DNA of 64,000 nucleotides from Thermodesulfobacteriota bacterium (GTDB lineage Bacteria > Desulfobacterota > WTBG01 > CAIYCZ01 > CAIRTM01). The notes below the pieces were generated by a model. The model was not told the DNA's origin. It did not search any database and saw nothing but the letters and a program-made list of their open reading frames with translations. Location: assembly GCA_026415325.1 (NCBI GenBank), contig JAOAHH010000126.1, positions 1 through 64,000 of the forward strand. Reading direction: 5' to 3'. This document shows positions 17,244 to 26,105 of this stretch, in pieces (the first letter of the stretch is position 1; every line of letters starts with the position of its first letter). The position numbers were made by a program, and so were the translations under genes.

Positions 17244-17768
17244 TTATTCATCGCAGCCCTCATCGCAGCACGGCCGTACACCGACCGCAACAAGTGCCGC
17301 ATATACACGCTGTGCTTCATCACGCGATGAGAATGCATAGGCACGCTCAAAAAAATCATGAATGCCGGCCCCGTCAGGCGATTTGCAGGTGTTGAGGAGT
17401 AGTATAAGATAGGTATCTTCTCTTTTCAGTATGCCACGCACCTGTTTGTGCTGCATGCGGACATACATATCGTTGAAATCAAATAGTTTTGCTGCACGGC
17501 TGAAGGCATCATACAGTGCCACACCGTACTGTGTTGCATTAAGACGCTTGATGACATAAGAACGAGCTGTCTCTTGCGGTACCGCCTCGGGTGTTTCGAC
17601 GGCAAGGTCAACGATCTCAACGTGTGGTGCAAATAGCGCAGCACTTTTATCAAGCACCTGCGTGCAGCCCGCCACTGCACTACAGAGGCAGAGCACAATG
17701 AGAGCTCTTGTCCACAGGTGCACAACAAGTATGTTCCGGGGTCTTATCCACATAGCCATAGTCCTCAT
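17244..17768 (-). CDS. Putative lipoprotein of unknown function
   Basis: I do not recognise this 174-residue protein. An N-terminal hydrophobic segment (about residues 18-33) ends in the lipobox V-A-G-C, so it is likely a membrane-anchored lipoprotein after cleavage before the Cys. The mature part is mixed helix/strand with R-D-E-A-Q-R-V-Y-A-A-L-V-A-V-G near the end, which recalls SPOR-like elements but is not a convincing match. The last residues, P-C-C-D-E-G-C-D-E, form a Cys-acidic tail that might bind metal. It lies 62 bases downstream of the sigma factor gene, so it may share its transcript. ATGs at 17759 and 17753 are alternative starts. Confidence 0.6.
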   Translation of the reverse strand: MRTMAMWIRPRNILVVHLWTRALIVLCLCSAVAGCTQVLDKSAALFAPHVEIVDLAVETPEAVPQETARSYVIKRLNATQYGVALYDAFSRAAKLFDFNDMYVRMQHKQVRGILKREDTYLILLLNTCKSPDGAGIHDFFERAYAFSSRDEAQRVYAALVAVGVRPCCDEGCDE

Positions 17769-17830
17769 TCCAGCATATGGTCAGGCATATCGGGGTGCTG
17801 TTGTTGCGGCAACATCGCTCTCCCCGCACT

Positions 17831-19168
17831 TCAGTTTGTTGTAAACAATGACAGTAGGTTTTTAAGATCTTTATTGCGCCGCAGCTTCCGCAGCGCCTTG
17901 TTTTCAAGCTGTCGCACGCGTTCCCGTGATACATGAAATCGCTCGCCGACTTCTTCAAGCGTCTTCTCGCCCTCCTCCCCCAAGCCAAATCTCAGCCGCA
18001 AAATTTCAGCTTCCCGTGGCGGAAGCGTCTCGATAATATGGGCGGCATTGCTTTTGATAATATCCTCGCAAATGCTTTCCACCGGTGTCGGCCGGTTATC
18101 AGAAAGGAAGTTCTCAAGCGGATCAATATCATCTACCTGAGAGGTCTCCAGCGAAACCGGGTCTCGGAACGCGGTAATGATCTTTGCTACGTCACTGACC
18201 GGCATCTTTGTCTTGCGGGCGATCTCTGTTAATGAGAAATCCTTGCCTTCGTCCTGAAAAAGTTCCCGTGCTGCTTTTTTGATCCGGTAATACCGTTCGT
18301 TCATATAGACAGGAATCCGAATGATGCGGCTCTTCTCTTCGATCGCCCGGTTGATGCTTTCCCGGATCCACCACGAAGCGTACGTGTTGAGCCGAAACCC
18401 TTTCCGGTAATCGAACTTTTCAACCGCCTTGATCAAGCCGAGATTCCCTTCCTGAATCAAATCACGAAACGATACTGCGCGGTTGCGATAGTGGCGGCAG
18501 ATGCTCACCACAAGCCGCAGGTTGCTCTGTATCATCTTTTGACGGGCTTCGCGGATCGACGGTTCGATGCGCGCAATGTCCCGCCAAATACCGGCAAGTT
18601 CTTGCAGTGCCGCCCGAACCTGTTCAGAACGCTGCGCCCCACTGCCGTCTTGGAGCATAACACGCCAGTCCTTGACATCCCGGGTGTTGATCTGCGCAAG
18701 GCATTCGGAAAGTTCCTCAGTCAGCTTGACATTCTCTTTGGCAAGCTTTCGTTTATCACGGACACGTTGGACGCGGCTGAGCTGCTTTTGATTTTTAACA
18801 ATCTGTTTATGTAGCGTGATTGCCTGTTCCAAACGAAAATAGTTGTAGAGAGAATCCCGAGTGATGACCAGCAACCGGTTGAGCGGATGGTATTGTTGCA
18901 GTGCTGCAAGCAATTCGACAGCCCGACGCAACAGCCTGATTTTATCGCTCGTGCCCCGCGCAAGAACTTTCGCCCACCGCACCTCTTCCTCTTCGCTCAT
19001 CAGCGGTATTTTCCGGATTTCTTTGAGGTACAGGCGCAGCGGATCCTTGCCCTCAACCGAAGCACTTCCAACCGCATTATCAGGGTCATCCGTAAGCCAT
19101 CCGTGATCGTTCACCTCGTTTGGAGGGGGTGCTCCTGTGGTCTGGCTGCTTTTTATTCTGCCCTTCAT
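17831..19168 (-). CDS. Alternative (group 2-like) sigma-70 factor
   Basis: The 445-residue sigma factor contains region 1.2 ([10 protein letters not shown]), a Lys/Arg-rich non-conserved insertion of about 100 residues, region 2 ([17 protein letters not shown]), regions 3 and 4, and the helix-turn-helix [17 protein letters not shown]. It lacks region 1.1. The window's RpoD (60543-62294) reads W-W-I-R-Q-A-I-T in region 2.4, but this protein has W-W-I-R-E-S-I-N. Both -10-recognising positions (Gln437 and Thr440 of E. coli sigma70) are therefore changed to Glu and Asn (about residues 270 and 273). The -35-contacting Arg, Glu and Gln of region 4.2 are kept. The ATG at 19168 starts two bases after the upstream stop; a TTG at 19180 is an alternative. 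Confidence 0.9.
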   Translation of the reverse strand: MKGRIKSSQTTGAPPPNEVNDHGWLTDDPDNAVGSASVEGKDPLRLYLKEIRKIPLMSEEEEVRWAKVLARGTSDKIRLLRRAVELLAALQQYHPLNRLLVITRDSLYNYFRLEQAITLHKQIVKNQKQLSRVQRVRDKRKLAKENVKLTEELSECLAQINTRDVKDWRVMLQDGSGAQRSEQVRAALQELAGIWRDIARIEPSIREARQKMIQSNLRLVVSICRHYRNRAVSFRDLIQEGNLGLIKAVEKFDYRKGFRLNTYASWWIRESINRAIEEKSRIIRIPVYMNERYYRIKKAARELFQDEGKDFSLTEIARKTKMPVSDVAKIITAFRDPVSLETSQVDDIDPLENFLSDNRPTPVESICEDIIKSNAAHIIETLPPREAEILRLRFGLGEEGEKTLEEVGERFHVSRERVRQLENKALRKLRRNKDLKNLLSLFTTN

Positions 19169-19169
19169 A

Positions 19170-19442
19170 TCAACGGCCAATCGTATCGGTGAATTTCTGC
19201 CGACACTCCTCGCAGCAAAAATAATAGATCGTACCGTTGTGCTGTACGCTCAGCGCATCCTTTTTCTGCACATAGACCCGACAGACCGGATCCTGAACCA
19301 TGTCCTGTATCGGCGGTGCAGCGCCGCTCCGCGAAAAGTTGCCGTGTATGGTCTTGATACGATGAACTCGAGGGAAAAAAAGCCTGTTGATAAGCTGCAC
19401 GAAGAGGTACACAAGAACACAAAACAGGAGTATTTTTATCAT
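19170..19442 (-). CDS. Small membrane protein with TRASH/YHS-type cysteine motif
   Basis: This 90-residue protein consists of one N-terminal membrane helix (residues 3-21), a basic linker and a C-terminal TRASH/YHS-like domain: [11 protein letters not shown], then [15 protein letters not shown]. The cysteines are those expected to bind a metal ion. Small proteins of this type are widespread and uncharacterised. The start is ATG 19442; the frame continues 29 codons upstream into dapB, without similarity. It ends just before the sigma factor start (TGATATG junction), which suggests coupled translation with that gene. Confidence 0.75.
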   Translation of the reverse strand: MIKILLFCVLVYLFVQLINRLFFPRVHRIKTIHGNFSRSGAAPPIQDMVQDPVCRVYVQKKDALSVQHNGTIYYFCCEECRQKFTDTIGR

Positions 19443-19497
19443 GGCCGGTTGCCATAGAGTAGAAATGCCGCTACCGGTTTTAATGCCTGCATGCTGG

Positions 19498-20313
19498 TCA
19501 TCGCAAGCCGAGCACATCCTGCATATCATACATGCCAGCAGGCTGTGCTCCTACCCAACGCGCGGCGGTCAGGGCGCCTTGTGCGAAGCAGTCTCTGCTG
19601 TACGCACGGTGCACCAGCTCAAGTCGTTCGCCGGTTCCTGCAAACAAAACCGTATGCTCGCCCACCACATCACCGCCGCGCAACGATTGAATGCCAATCT
19701 CAGCGTCGCGCCGCGCCCCTGTGATGCCGCGACGCTGATAAACCCCGGCCTGTGCAAGATCCCATCCATATGCCTGTGCAAGAATCTGAGCGATGCGGAG
19801 CGCAGTACCGCTTGGGGCATCTTTTTTATGCCGGTGGTGCATTTCCACTACCTCGACATCAAAGCCGGTACGCAACGCTTGCGCGACGTCATTAACCAGT
19901 TTAAACAACACAGTGACGCCCACGCTCATGTTGGGTGCACACACGCACGGAAAGGCAGCGCTCAGCTCTTGGAGCTGTTGAAACTGTTCAACGGTAAAAC
20001 CGGTTGTGCCGATGACCGCCGCCGTTCCACTCCGGTTGCAAAACGTTGCTGTCTTCAATGAAACCTCGGGAAACGTAAAATCGATGACAACGTCGAAGCG
20101 CTCAGTAATCGCAGCAAGGTCGTCGACGATACAGCCGGCAACATCGCGGACACCGAGCGTTTCCGTCAATGACTTCCCGATACATGGATTCCCGGGACAT
20201 TCAACAGCGCCTTTCAGGCTAAACCCCGGCACTGTGGCAAGCAGGTGACAAATACGCTGTCCCATGCGCCCCAGGGCGCCAACCACAACACAGGATACAA
20301 GATCGGTATTCAT
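19498..20313 (-). CDS. dapB: 4-hydroxy-tetrahydrodipicolinate reductase
   Basis: This 271-residue enzyme has the NAD(P)-binding [10 protein letters not shown] at the N-terminus, [14 protein letters not shown] near residue 99, A-P-N-M-S-V-G-V, and the active-site motif [13 protein letters not shown] near residue 155. The last is diagnostic for DapB, the second committed step of lysine and diaminopimelate synthesis. Diaminopimelate is needed for Gram-negative peptidoglycan. dapA is not adjacent. The start ATG has CGGGAAAG upstream. It is the first gene of a minus-strand run that continues into the TRASH protein and the alternative sigma factor. Confidence 0.96.
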   Translation of the reverse strand: MNTDLVSCVVVGALGRMGQRICHLLATVPGFSLKGAVECPGNPCIGKSLTETLGVRDVAGCIVDDLAAITERFDVVIDFTFPEVSLKTATFCNRSGTAAVIGTTGFTVEQFQQLQELSAAFPCVCAPNMSVGVTVLFKLVNDVAQALRTGFDVEVVEMHHRHKKDAPSGTALRIAQILAQAYGWDLAQAGVYQRRGITGARRDAEIGIQSLRGGDVVGEHTVLFAGTGERLELVHRAYSRDCFAQGALTAARWVGAQPAGMYDMQDVLGLR

Positions 20314-20363
20314 AGCTTTCCCGCGCCGCCGCAGCGCAGCGGCAGATGCAATGCACTTTTTTC

Positions 20364-20391
20364 TTTACTGGAACAACTGTTTCGGCATAAT
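20364..20391 (+). promoter_or_regulatory. Candidate promoter for dtd
   Basis: TTTACT (20364-20369) and CATAAT (20386-20391) with a 16-base spacer give 4/6 and 5/6 consensus matches in the divergent dapB-dtd gap. About 125 bases separate it from the dtd start. The call rests on pattern only. Confidence 0.3.
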
Positions 20392-20515
20392 GAAAAGCCG
20401 ACCGGAAGATCCGGGCTGTGGACTGCGGTCCTCCGGAGCAGCGGTGTTCAAGGTATATCGTTATTTGCACGTATTGTCAACAACCAGTTCCCCGGCAGGG
20501 AAGACAGAGCGCCTT

Positions 20516-20965
20516 ATGCGTGCGGTTATACAACGAGTCGTTCGGGCATCGGTTCAGGTCAACGGCCATACCGTCGGTGCAATTGGGCGCGGTATGCTGG
20601 TGCTGCTCGGTGTGGCCGTCCGGGATACCGATGCCGATGCTGCATATCTGGCAAAAAAAATTGCGGGACTTCGCATCTTTGACGACCAGGATGGAAAAAT
20701 GAACCGCACTATTATGCAGATAGGTGGTGCAGCGCTTGTCGTGTCCCAATTCACGCTGTACGGCGACTGCAGAAAAGGGAAACGGCCGTCTTTTACCGAT
20801 GCAGCACCACCTGAAAGCGCGGTGCGTCTGTATGAGGAGTTTATTGCCTGTCTGCGCAACGAGGGCGTGCCGGTGGCAACCGGCGTGTTTCAGGCTGCCA
20901 TGCAGGTAAGTCTCGTGAATGACGGGCCGGTCACCTTTCTGCTTGACAGCAGCCGTCAGTTTTAG
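20516..20965 (+). CDS. dtd: D-aminoacyl-tRNA deacylase
   Basis: The 149-residue protein is full length for Dtd, which hydrolyses D-amino acids mischarged on tRNA. It begins [13 protein letters not shown]. It has the family's S-Q-F-T-L-Y-G-D motif near residue 77 and the Gly-cisPro-type element N-D-G-P-V-T-F near the C-terminus, which together form the chiral-proofreading pocket. The frame runs 84 codons further upstream without similarity, and the ATG at 20516 has CAGGGAAG upstream. The next plus-strand gene follows after 50 bases. Confidence 0.95.
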   Translation: MRAVIQRVVRASVQVNGHTVGAIGRGMLVLLGVAVRDTDADAAYLAKKIAGLRIFDDQDGKMNRTIMQIGGAALVVSQFTLYGDCRKGKRPSFTDAAPPESAVRLYEEFIACLRNEGVPVATGVFQAAMQVSLVNDGPVTFLLDSSRQF

Positions 20966-21015
20966 GAGGTTATTGCAGAATCGTGCATTCGGTAATACAA
21001 AAGGAGAGCCAAATT

Positions 21016-21387
21016 ATGCCACACACATGCCGCGGCGGTTCAACGTTGGGATGCCTTGTCATATTCCTTCTGATCGGGGCAGGAATGTATGTCGGATACA
21101 AATTTGCGCTCGCCCAGTGGGATTATGAAGGCATGAAAGAGGAACTGACCGAAATCGCACGCTACTGGGTCATGCAAGACCATCCCGATCCTGAGGTCAT
21201 CAAACAGGAAATTATCCGTAAGGCAGAGCGCCACAATGTGTATCTTGAAAAGGAAGATATCGAGATTCAACAGATGCAGGGCGGGATGCTGATTATTGAT
21301 GTGTCATGGGTAACGCCCATTGTGTTTCCGGGCGGCTATGTCTATGAGCGTTTTTTTTCCATCCACAAACAGATTAAACGCTACTGA
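21016..21387 (+). CDS. Single-pass membrane protein, DUF4845-like
   Basis: This 123-residue protein has one membrane helix (about residues 8-32, G-C-L-V-I-F-L-L-I-G-A-G-M-Y-V-G-Y) and an extracytoplasmic alpha/beta part ending M-L-I-I-D-V-S-W-V-T-P-I-V-F-P-G-G-Y. That pattern resembles small pilin-like DUF4845 proteins, but the match is by eye and the function is unknown. The start at 21016 is supported by AAAGGAGAG about 6 bases upstream; an earlier GTG/ATG region lacks this. It follows dtd and converges on the polyprenyl synthase gene. The 115-base gap between them holds a weak inverted repeat (AAAGGC/GCCTTT, about 21465-21481) without a T tract. Confidence 0.6.
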   Translation: MPHTCRGGSTLGCLVIFLLIGAGMYVGYKFALAQWDYEGMKEELTEIARYWVMQDHPDPEVIKQEIIRKAERHNVYLEKEDIEIQQMQGGMLIIDVSWVTPIVFPGGYVYERFFSIHKQIKRY

Positions 21388-21502
21388 CCTCAATCTTAGG
21401 GCACCAGATTATTGCCATGCGCTCGCCCCGGCAGCCGACATTCAACGGAATGAGGCTGCATATAAAGGCACACAGCCTTTCCCAAACCACGCTCTCCCCC
21501 TC

Positions 21503-22480
21503 CTAAAACGTTCGCTCACCAACGTAGTGGGCAAGGTCAATGAGCCATTGCCGCTGGGGCGTATCCTCAAAGTGGTCAAGTGAATCGATTGCCGTACGGA
21601 TATGGGTCTGTGCCTGTGCCCGTGCGTATGCGGTCCCGCCATGCTCGTGCACAAGTTGGGCAATGTGGGCGATGTCCTCAGGGGTATAATTTTTTGCCTT
21701 GAGCATGCGGATCATGCTCTCACGGTCTTCGGGCGGACTGTTGCGCAGTGCTGCTATGAACGGAAGTGTGATACTTCCTTCCTGAAGGTCTTTGCAAATA
21801 GTTTTGCCGAACTGCTTTTCATTAGAGGCATAATCCAGAACATCATCCATAATCTGAAATGCAATCCCGACGTGCAGACCGTACCGTTCCAGTGCTCTCT
21901 CAGCATCAGGTGGCATACCGCTGAGAATCGCGCCGATTCGCGATGCTGCAGCAATCAGGCTCGCTGTTTTGTTGCGAACGATAAAGAAGTAGTCATCCTC
22001 GGTGGTCATGGGATCGCCGGTTTTGGCAACTTGATACGTCTCAGCTTCGGTGAGACAGATTGAGGTCGCAGCGATCACGTTGAGCACGTCCATGTTGTGC
22101 ACCTTGACCGCAAGCGCAAACGCCTGTGACAACAAAAAATCACCTGCAAGGATCGTTGCTTGATTCCCCCATAACACATGTGCTGGTGACCTTCCACGAC
22201 GCACTTCAGCATGATCGATAACATCATCGTGAAGCAATGTGGCGGTATGGATATATTCAAGAACACATGCAAGCGGGATATGCTCCTCCCCCCGATACCC
22301 ACAGAATCGTGCAGTCAAGAGCAGCATCAACGGTCTGAGCCGTTTACCGCCGCTTCCGAGGATATGCGCACAGATATCGTGAAGCACGGTCACCTTGCTC
22401 GCAATGGTTGCAAACAGCATCTCTTCGACCCGGTTAATATCCGAGCGGACAACCTGCATCAAAGTATCAATGGTCGTCAC
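21503..22480 (-). CDS. ispB: Polyprenyl (octaprenyl-type) diphosphate synthase
   Basis: This 325-residue trans-prenyltransferase has the first Asp-rich motif L-L-H-D-D-V-I-D-H-A near residue 87, followed by R-R-G, and the second F-Q-I-M-D-D-V-L-D-Y near residue 212. G-S-G-G-K-R-L-R-P near residue 43 binds isopentenyl diphosphate. The enzyme makes the long isoprenoid tail of a respiratory quinone. The chain length cannot be read reliably, so the symbol follows the usual bacterial orthologue. The start is GTG at 22480, supported by AGGAG about 10 bases upstream. ComF is 12 bases upstream on the same strand. Confidence 0.88.
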   Translation of the reverse strand: MTTIDTLMQVVRSDINRVEEMLFATIASKVTVLHDICAHILGSGGKRLRPLMLLLTARFCGYRGEEHIPLACVLEYIHTATLLHDDVIDHAEVRRGRSPAHVLWGNQATILAGDFLLSQAFALAVKVHNMDVLNVIAATSICLTEAETYQVAKTGDPMTTEDDYFFIVRNKTASLIAAASRIGAILSGMPPDAERALERYGLHVGIAFQIMDDVLDYASNEKQFGKTICKDLQEGSITLPFIAALRNSPPEDRESMIRMLKAKNYTPEDIAHIAQLVHEHGGTAYARAQAQTHIRTAIDSLDHFEDTPQRQWLIDLAHYVGERTF

Positions 22481-22492
22481 CGTTTCAATCTC

Positions 22493-23224
22493 CTACGGGG
22501 TACGAGCAAGTGTTAGCACATCAACACGGAGGGCGCCGCTGCGTTTGAGCACCCGCGCACATTCATCGACCGTCGATCCACTCGTCATCACATCATCAAC
22601 GAGTAAAACATGTGCGCCCTGTAAAGATGCTCCTGTCCAGCAAAATACGCCGCGCACGTTTTTAACCCGGTCTTTGACCGGTAGCATTGCCTGCGGCACA
22701 GTACTGCGTATCTTCCGAAGCCCCCTGTATTCCACCGGTACTTTCCAGCGCCGCCCGATACACCGGGCAAGCAAAACCGATTGGTTATACCCTCGTTCAC
22801 GGAGCCTGGTAGAGTGCAATGGTACCGGCACAATACACTTATATCCGTCTGCCGGCAGGAGATACCGTCCGTGATCAGCCATAACCGTTCCGAGCGGTTT
22901 GGCAAGGATGGTCTGGCCGCGGTATTTCAACCGGTGAATCATCATCCGAACCGCTCCCTCATACCTCGCAAGCGCGCGGGCAGCATCAAAAAAAACGTCT
23001 TGCTGCAGGCATCTGGAGCACACATGATCTGCTCCTTCACGCGAGGGAAAGGTCATACCACACCGCGGACACATCGGGCTGACAGGGCCCGTAAAATAAC
23101 CGGCACAGTGGCTACACAAAGCTTCCAGACGAGAGGATGCAATCCCTGCCCCGCAGAGAATACAGCGAGGTGGGAACAAAAAATCAATAAAGGAATACAG
23201 CAATTGGATGCCCTGTGCCAACAT
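22493..23224 (-). CDS. ComF-family phosphoribosyltransferase-like protein
   Basis: This roughly 243-residue protein has an N-terminal zinc-finger region with C-x-x-C pairs (P-R-C-I-L-C-G, C-S-H-C, C-P-R-C, C-S-R-C) and a C-terminal PRTase domain with the PRPP loop V-L-L-V-D-D-V-M-T-S-G-S-T near residue 205. ComF proteins take part in DNA uptake in naturally competent bacteria and are also common where competence is unproven. R-G-Y-N-Q-S near residue 145 is a further family mark. I chose the ATG at 23224; a GTG at 23257 would add 11 residues. It probably forms an operon with the prenyl synthase gene by position only. Confidence 0.88.
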   Translation of the reverse strand: MLAQGIQLLYSFIDFLFPPRCILCGAGIASSRLEALCSHCAGYFTGPVSPMCPRCGMTFPSREGADHVCSRCLQQDVFFDAARALARYEGAVRMMIHRLKYRGQTILAKPLGTVMADHGRYLLPADGYKCIVPVPLHSTRLRERGYNQSVLLARCIGRRWKVPVEYRGLRKIRSTVPQAMLPVKDRVKNVRGVFCWTGASLQGAHVLLVDDVMTSGSTVDECARVLKRSGALRVDVLTLARTP

Positions 23225-23368
23225 ATCAGTACCGGCATGATTCGGGACAATGCGCACAAGGACAGCGACACACGTCGTATACGCGTGTCGCAGGCTGATG
23301 ACAGATTATCAGAGAGCATAGGATAAAGCAACCAAAAACCCGGTATACCGCGGTGCAAGCGATTTTGT

Positions 23369-23396
23369 TTGAATTTTCAGCCCATTTGCATATAAT
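23369..23396 (+). promoter_or_regulatory. Promoter of the liv/CoA-ligase operon
   Basis: TTGAAT (23369-23374), a 16-base spacer and a perfect TATAAT (23391-23396) lie about 85 bases before livH in the divergent gap. The leader that follows shows no recognisable riboswitch. Confidence 0.5.
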
Positions 23397-23482
23397 GGCA
23401 GCGCTTCTTCGGCCGGCATGACTGTTCGACAGCTCCCGGTCTATTACCGGATGGTTCTTCACCACAAAGAGACTATCGACCC

Positions 23483-24376
23483 ATGTCTGAGTTGAGTCAG
23501 ATTGTCCAATTTCTGTGCACCGGTGTAACTATCGGGAGCATCTATGCCATGGTCGGCATGGGATTTACCATGATCTACAATGCGACCGGAATTATCAATT
23601 TTGCTCAAGGCGAATTTGTTATGCTTGGCGGCTTGATCATGGTATCACTCACCAGTAGTGCCCATATCCCGATGCCGCTCGGATTTTTCATAACAGTAAT
23701 CTGCGTTATGCTGATCGGCGCATTGTTTGAACGTTGTGCCATCTATCCATTAAAAAAACCTTCTGTGCTCACGCTGATCATTATTACGCTTGCCGGATCG
23801 ATCATTGCTAAAGGTGTCGCAATGTTGGTCTGGGGAAAACAAACCTATAGCCTGCCCCATTTTTCCGGCGACACACCCCTGATCATTGCCGGGGCAGCAA
23901 TTCTGCCGCAGACGCTTTGGATTCTCGGCATCCTATGCTGTGTGGTGTATGGGCTTTCCCTGTTTTTCAACCGGACCATGCTCGGAAAAGCCATGCGCGC
24001 GTGCGCGGTGAACCCCATCGCCGCAAGCCTTATCGGTATTAACGTGCGATATATGGTCCTGCTTTCCTTTGCGCTCAGCGCTGCGCTCGGTGCAGTCGCA
24101 GGCATCTGCATTACGCCAATGCTGCTTATGGAATTTGATCGCGGCGCATTGCTTGGGTTGAAAGGCTTCTGTGCTGCGGCCCTCGGGGGTTTGGGTCACA
24201 GCGGCGGGGCAGTGGTTGCAGGGCTCCTCATCGGAATTTTCGAATCCTTCGGCTCTGGCTATCTATCCTCTGCATACAAAGACGCTATTGCGCTTATTGT
24301 GCTGCTCGCCGTGTTGCTCCTGCGGCCAAGCGGCCTCTTCGGATCGGTTGAACAAAACAAGCTGAAGGATTTTTGA
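23483..24376 (+). CDS. livH: Branched-chain amino acid-type ABC transporter permease
   Basis: This 297-residue inner-membrane permease has about eight helices. It shows the LivH pattern G-V-T-I-G-S-I-Y-A-M-V-G-M-G-F near residue 14 and I-I-N-F-A-Q-G-E-F-V-M-L near residue 37. The EAA-like loop G-K-A-M-R-A-C-A-V-N-P-I-A-A-S-L near residue 168 contacts the ATPases. It pairs with the LivM-like permease that follows with overlapping TGATG. The substrate is probably a hydrophobic amino acid or organic acid. The CoA-ligase genes behind it suggest an aromatic or carboxylic acid, but that is inference. No periplasmic binding protein gene (livK) accompanies it. Confidence 0.92.
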   Translation: MSELSQIVQFLCTGVTIGSIYAMVGMGFTMIYNATGIINFAQGEFVMLGGLIMVSLTSSAHIPMPLGFFITVICVMLIGALFERCAIYPLKKPSVLTLIIITLAGSIIAKGVAMLVWGKQTYSLPHFSGDTPLIIAGAAILPQTLWILGILCCVVYGLSLFFNRTMLGKAMRACAVNPIAASLIGINVRYMVLLSFALSAALGAVAGICITPMLLMEFDRGALLGLKGFCAAALGGLGHSGGAVVAGLLIGIFESFGSGYLSSAYKDAIALIVLLAVLLLRPSGLFGSVEQNKLKDF

Positions 24377-25335
24377 TGGATATGACACGGCATCGCGATC
24401 TCATCGCGTTCATCATCCTCGTTGCGTTTATTCCCTTGCTGTTCAAAAATCCCTATTATATCAATATACTCGTTTTTATCGGTATCTACAGCATTGCCGC
24501 TACCGGTCTCAATCTCCTTATGGGGTATGCAGGTCAAATATCGCTTGGACATGCCGCCTTCTATGCCGTCGGCGCCTATACCTCCGGCATCCTGACTTTA
24601 CGCTATCAGGTGCCGTTCCCTGCGGCAGCGGTTCTTGCTCTTGCAGGTGCTGCATTACTTGCCTACGCAATCGGCATGCCGTGTCTCCGCCTGCGAGGCC
24701 ATTATCTTGCCATGGCAACGCTTGCCGCCGGAGAGATCATCTATATCATCTTGAATGCTGCCGTGCCCGTTACCGGTGGTCCTTCGGGAATTGCAGGCAT
24801 CCCTTCTTTACGCCTTGGGCCGTATGATCTTGATACTGATACCGGTCATTATGCAGTGGTATGGTGCCTGTTTGTAATCGTGCTCATCCTGTCTCGCAAT
24901 ATTCTTGATTCGCGGATCGGCCGGGCACTCCGCTCCCTCCACAGCAGCGAAATAGCGGCTGGCTCTCTCGGCGTACCGGTTGCGCGCATTAAACTCCAGG
25001 TCTTCGTGCTGAGCGCCGTATATGCGGCGCTTGCCGGCGTACTCTATGCACACACCGTAACATTCATCAGCCCGCAGACCGCTGAAATCATGTTTTCAAT
25101 CCAACTCATCACCATGGTGGTGATTGGTGGCATGGGACACCTGTGGGGCGGCGTTGTCGGAGCCGCCATCGTCACCGTATTGCCTGAACTGCTCAGCGCT
25201 TTTCACGATTATGAGCTGGTGATTTACGGTTGCATTCTCCTGATTATGGTCATGTTTCTCCCCGGCGGTTTGGTACGTTGGGTACAGCGATGTATCGAAG
25301 TCCGCATGGCTCCTCTCATGAGAAAACGTTCATGA
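24376..25335 (+). CDS. livM: Branched-chain amino acid-type ABC transporter permease
   Basis: This 319-residue permease has about nine to ten helices. The LivM signature N-L-L-M-G-Y-A-G-Q-I-S-L-G-H-A-A-F is near residue 48, and the coupling loop I-G-R-A-L-R-S-L-H-S-S-E-I-A-A near residue 182. G-G-M-G-H-L-W-G-G near residue 253 is also typical. The start ATG at 24376 overlaps the livH stop (TGATG). Its own stop overlaps the ATPase start (ATGA), so the permease and ATPase genes are tightly coupled. Confidence 0.92.
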   Translation: MDMTRHRDLIAFIILVAFIPLLFKNPYYINILVFIGIYSIAATGLNLLMGYAGQISLGHAAFYAVGAYTSGILTLRYQVPFPAAAVLALAGAALLAYAIGMPCLRLRGHYLAMATLAAGEIIYIILNAAVPVTGGPSGIAGIPSLRLGPYDLDTDTGHYAVVWCLFVIVLILSRNILDSRIGRALRSLHSSEIAAGSLGVPVARIKLQVFVLSAVYAALAGVLYAHTVTFISPQTAEIMFSIQLITMVVIGGMGHLWGGVVGAAIVTVLPELLSAFHDYELVIYGCILLIMVMFLPGGLVRWVQRCIEVRMAPLMRKRS

Positions 25336-26099
25336 ACAATGTCATCCTTGAAGGTATTGCCATCAGGAAAGTATTTGGCGGTTTGATTGCCCTACACAAT
25401 GTTGATTTTGCCGTTCAAAAGGGAAGCATTACCGCGCTGATTGGTCCAAACGGTGCCGGCAAAACAACATTGATCAACGTGATTAGCGGGTTGCTGCGCC
25501 CCGATGCCGGATGTATCAAACTTTACACCACCGTAATTTCCGGACTTCCCAGTCATGACATTGCGCGCCATGGCATTGCCCGAACATTTCAGACAGCACA
25601 GATTTTTGCGCATATGTCGGTACTCGAAAACGTCATGGTCGGCATGCATGTGAGGACACGGTCAGGTTTTTTCAGTGCTGCACTGAGGTTGCCGCACGTG
25701 ATCCGTGAAGAGCACCATATTGCCCGGCGTGCTGCCGCATGTCTCGAAACTGTTGGGCTTTCCAACTGTGCCCATCAACTTGCAACAAGTCTGCCAATCG
25801 GAAGCCAGCGCCTTCTTGAAATAGCACGTGCCCTTGCAGCAGAACCCAGAATCCTCCTGCTCGATGAACCGGCAGCGGGACTCAACACGCAAGAAACTCG
25901 CGCCCTAGGCGAGCTGATCCTCAGGCTAAAAGCGCAGGGGATAACGATTGTACTTGTTGAGCATGATATGGAGCTCGTAATGGATGTCGCTGATGAAATT
26001 ATCGTTCTCGATTTTGGCAAAAAGATAGCATGCGGTCCCCCTCTCTCTGTTCAGACGAATCCTGACGTCATACGCGTCTATCTCGGACAAGAAACATAA
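25332..26099 (+). CDS. livG: Branched-chain amino acid-type ABC transporter ATPase
   Basis: The 255-residue ATPase has Walker A G-P-N-G-A-G-K-T-T near residue 38, a Q-loop region with A-R-T-F-Q-T-A-Q-I-F, Walker B I-L-L-L-D-E-P-A-A-G-L-N near residue 173 and the switch His in L-V-E-H-D-M near residue 208. The A-R-T-F-Q and A-A-G-L-N features distinguish LivG from LivF. The signature is L-P-I-G-S-Q-R rather than the common L-S-Y-G-Q-Q-R, a mild divergence. The frame runs further upstream inside livM, but the ATG at 25332 overlapping its stop is the natural start. Confidence 0.93.
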   Translation: MNNVILEGIAIRKVFGGLIALHNVDFAVQKGSITALIGPNGAGKTTLINVISGLLRPDAGCIKLYTTVISGLPSHDIARHGIARTFQTAQIFAHMSVLENVMVGMHVRTRSGFFSAALRLPHVIREEHHIARRAAACLETVGLSNCAHQLATSLPIGSQRLLEIARALAAEPRILLLDEPAAGLNTQETRALGELILRLKAQGITIVLVEHDMELVMDVADEIIVLDFGKKIACGPPLSVQTNPDVIRVYLGQET

Positions 26100-26105
26100 A
26101 CACCG

